6,127 nt of DNA from an uncultured Lachnospiraceae bacterium (GTDB lineage Bacteria; Bacillota_A; Clostridia; Lachnospirales; Lachnospiraceae), in NCBI GenBank assembly GCA_946614075.1, contig CAMOGO010000078.1, positions 1-6,127 on the forward strand, read 5' to 3'. A program made the position numbers and the translations under genes. Below, piece by piece: positions 5,274-6,127 of this stretch (position 1 is the stretch's first letter; the number at the start of each line of letters is the position of its first letter). Below the pieces are notes generated by a model. The model worked only from the letters and a program-made list of their open reading frames with translations, was not told the DNA's origin and ran no database searches.

Positions 5274-5296
5274 AATGCGAGGGGGAGCCTCGCATT
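5274..5296 (+). promoter_or_regulatory. Perfect hairpin in the metallophosphoesterase leader
   Basis: AATGCGAGG (5274-5282) pairs perfectly with CCTCGCATT (5288-5296), giving 9 pairs around the 5-base loop GGGAG. It ends 11 bases before ATG 5308 and 2 bases before the alternative GTG 5299. The loop is a Shine-Dalgarno-like word held at the tip of the stem, while the linear site next to the ATG (TAGGTG) is weak. No T-run follows, so it is not an ordinary terminator. It could control translation, stabilise the mRNA or bind a protein; the choice is open. Confidence 0.55.
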
Positions 5297-5307
5297 AGGT
5301 GTCATTT

Positions 5308-6054
5308 ATGAGTTTGTATGCAATAGGTGATCTCCACCTGCACTACCAGTCGGTGCTCAAGGCACCGGGGCAGCTGCATGACAAGGTGTGGAAGAACCAT
5401 GAAGAGAAATTGAAAAAATACTGCGAGAAGCTCGTGACCGCGGACGATACGCTGGTGCTGGTGGGAGACCACAGCTGGGGCAAAAACCTGGCCGAGTGCG
5501 AGCTGGACCTGCAGTATATCTGCGACCTGCCGGGGCGGAAGATCCTCACCCGGGGCAACCACGACATGTTCTGGGATGCGAAGAAAACACAGCGCCTGAA
5601 TGACCTGTACCAGCCTCGTCTGACCTTCCTGCAGGACGGCTACGAGACCTACCAGGACTACGCCCTGGTCGGGACGAAAGGCTACACCTTTGAGGGCCCC
5701 TTTTATCTGGACAAATGGGGCCGGGTCGTGGACTGGGACGAGGACGAGGCGAAGCACGCGGAAAAGCTGGTGGAGCGGGAGTATACGAGGATTCGGAAGT
5801 CCTTTGAGCAGGCCTATGCGGATGGCTTCCGGAAGTTTATCATGTTCCTGCATTATCCGCCGACCAATATCCTTCAGGAGCGCAGCTGCTTTACGGATCT
5901 GGCGGAGGAGTTCGGCGCGGAGCAGGTGATCTACGCACACTGCCACGGGGAGAGACGGTTTCACGACAGCATCCAGGGCGAGTACCGTGGACGGATTTAC
6001 AGGCTCGTGTCAGGAGACTACCTGAAGTGGAAGCCGGAAATCATCATCCCGTAA
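5308..6054 (+). CDS. Calcineurin-like metallophosphoesterase
   Basis: The 248-residue protein has the ordered metal-binding motifs of calcineurin-like phosphoesterases: YAIGDLHLH (4-12, Asp8 and His10), LVGDHSWG (51-58, Asp54), TRGNHDMFW (81-89, Asn84, His85, Asp86), FLHYPP (180-185, His182) and YAHCHG (209-214, His211 and His213). These should bind a two-metal centre. The C-terminal LVSGDYLKWKPEII fits a compact bacterial branch of this family. No signal peptide or membrane segment is seen, so it is probably cytoplasmic. Substrates in the superfamily range from phosphoproteins to nucleotides and cannot be chosen here. ATG 5308 has only a weak TAGGTG site 6 bases upstream; GTG 5299, adding three residues, is the alternative. 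The gene diverges from panE across a 163-base gap with a hairpin, and no clear plus-strand promoter was found. Confidence 0.9.
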   Translation: MSLYAIGDLHLHYQSVLKAPGQLHDKVWKNHEEKLKKYCEKLVTADDTLVLVGDHSWGKNLAECELDLQYICDLPGRKILTRGNHDMFWDAKKTQRLNDLYQPRLTFLQDGYETYQDYALVGTKGYTFEGPFYLDKWGRVVDWDEDEAKHAEKLVEREYTRIRKSFEQAYADGFRKFIMFLHYPPTNILQERSCFTDLAEEFGAEQVIYAHCHGERRFHDSIQGEYRGRIYRLVSGDYLKWKPEIIIP

Positions 6055-6067
6055 GAGACGAAACTGA

Positions 6068-6127
6068 GTCACGGGGACGGTTCTGTGTGACAACGGGGAC
6101 GGTTCTCTGGTGACAACGGGGACGGTT
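6068..6127 (+). repeat. GGGGACGGTT-type intergenic repeat array, cut by the window end
   Basis: ACGGGGACGGTT occurs three times, at 6071-6082, 6093-6104 and 6116-6127, with periods of 22 and 23 bases. The bases between are variants of CT(G/C)TG(G)TGACA. GTCAC (6068-6072) and GTGAC (6087-6091) bracket the first copy as an inverted repeat, so single-stranded DNA or RNA could fold. The array starts 14 bases after the metallophosphoesterase stop and continues past the window. I recall similar repeats near IS200/REP-associated transposases in Bacillota, but no transposase is visible here. Confidence 0.8.

Noticed and set aside
4624..5295. Minus-strand open frame of 223 codons overlapping panE in another frame
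   Set aside because: The product is dominated by Arg and His in low-complexity runs, typical of an off-frame reading of a GC-rich gene.
5302..5964. Minus-strand open frame of 220 codons
   Set aside because: It is antisense to the metallophosphoesterase, whose metal motifs are all in order on the plus strand.
6068..6127. Possible CRISPR array
   Set aside because: The period is only 22-23 bases with spacers of 10-11 bases that are near-copies of each other; real spacers would be longer and unique.

Overview
The window looks like an ordinary chromosomal stretch from a moderately GC-rich member of the Clostridia (Bacillota). The evidence is strong GGAGG-type ribosome binding sites, one GTG start beside ATG starts, short stand-alone housekeeping and repair-type enzymes, and several protein families that I associate with Lachnospiraceae-like genomes. 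The taxon is an inference from style and protein families, not from a marker gene.

Layout. Positions 1-69 hold the acidic C-terminal tail of a gene that begins outside the window. Six complete plus-strand genes follow in one direction: a 2H-type RNA 2',3'-cyclic phosphodiesterase (205-705, thpR), a glyoxalase/VOC-fold protein (738-1103), an ArsC/Spx-family protein lacking both usual active-site cysteines (1224-1565), a class I SAM-dependent methyltransferase (1678-2277), a membrane-anchored alpha/beta hydrolase (2304-3389) and a HAD-family phosphatase (3465-4064). The run ends at two and a half copies of a 40-bp tandem repeat (4082-4185) and a hairpin terminator (4190-4220). A minus-strand ketopantoate reductase gene (4227-5144, panE) converges on this terminator from the other side and has a good sigma-70-type promoter at 5179-5207. 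Diverging from it is a calcineurin-like metallophosphoesterase (5308-6054). The window ends inside a GGGGACGGTT-type repeat array (6068-6127).

How the genes may work together. The plus-strand genes are close enough (26 to about 135 bases apart) for partial co-transcription, but they do not form a recognisable pathway. They read as a row of independent small enzymes for RNA end processing, small-molecule handling, methylation and phosphate or ester hydrolysis. PanE is the only gene with a clear pathway, pantothenate/CoA synthesis.

Most of what deserves a second look is between the genes. The 120-base gap before the ArsC-like gene can fold into a three-helix structure with alternative pairing and some resemblance to the c-di-GMP-I riboswitch core. 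A perfect 9-bp hairpin sits just upstream of the metallophosphoesterase start. Three intergenic regions carry direct repeats, and two of them share a 12-base word. I found no CRISPR array, tRNA, rRNA, transposase or recognisable defence system.
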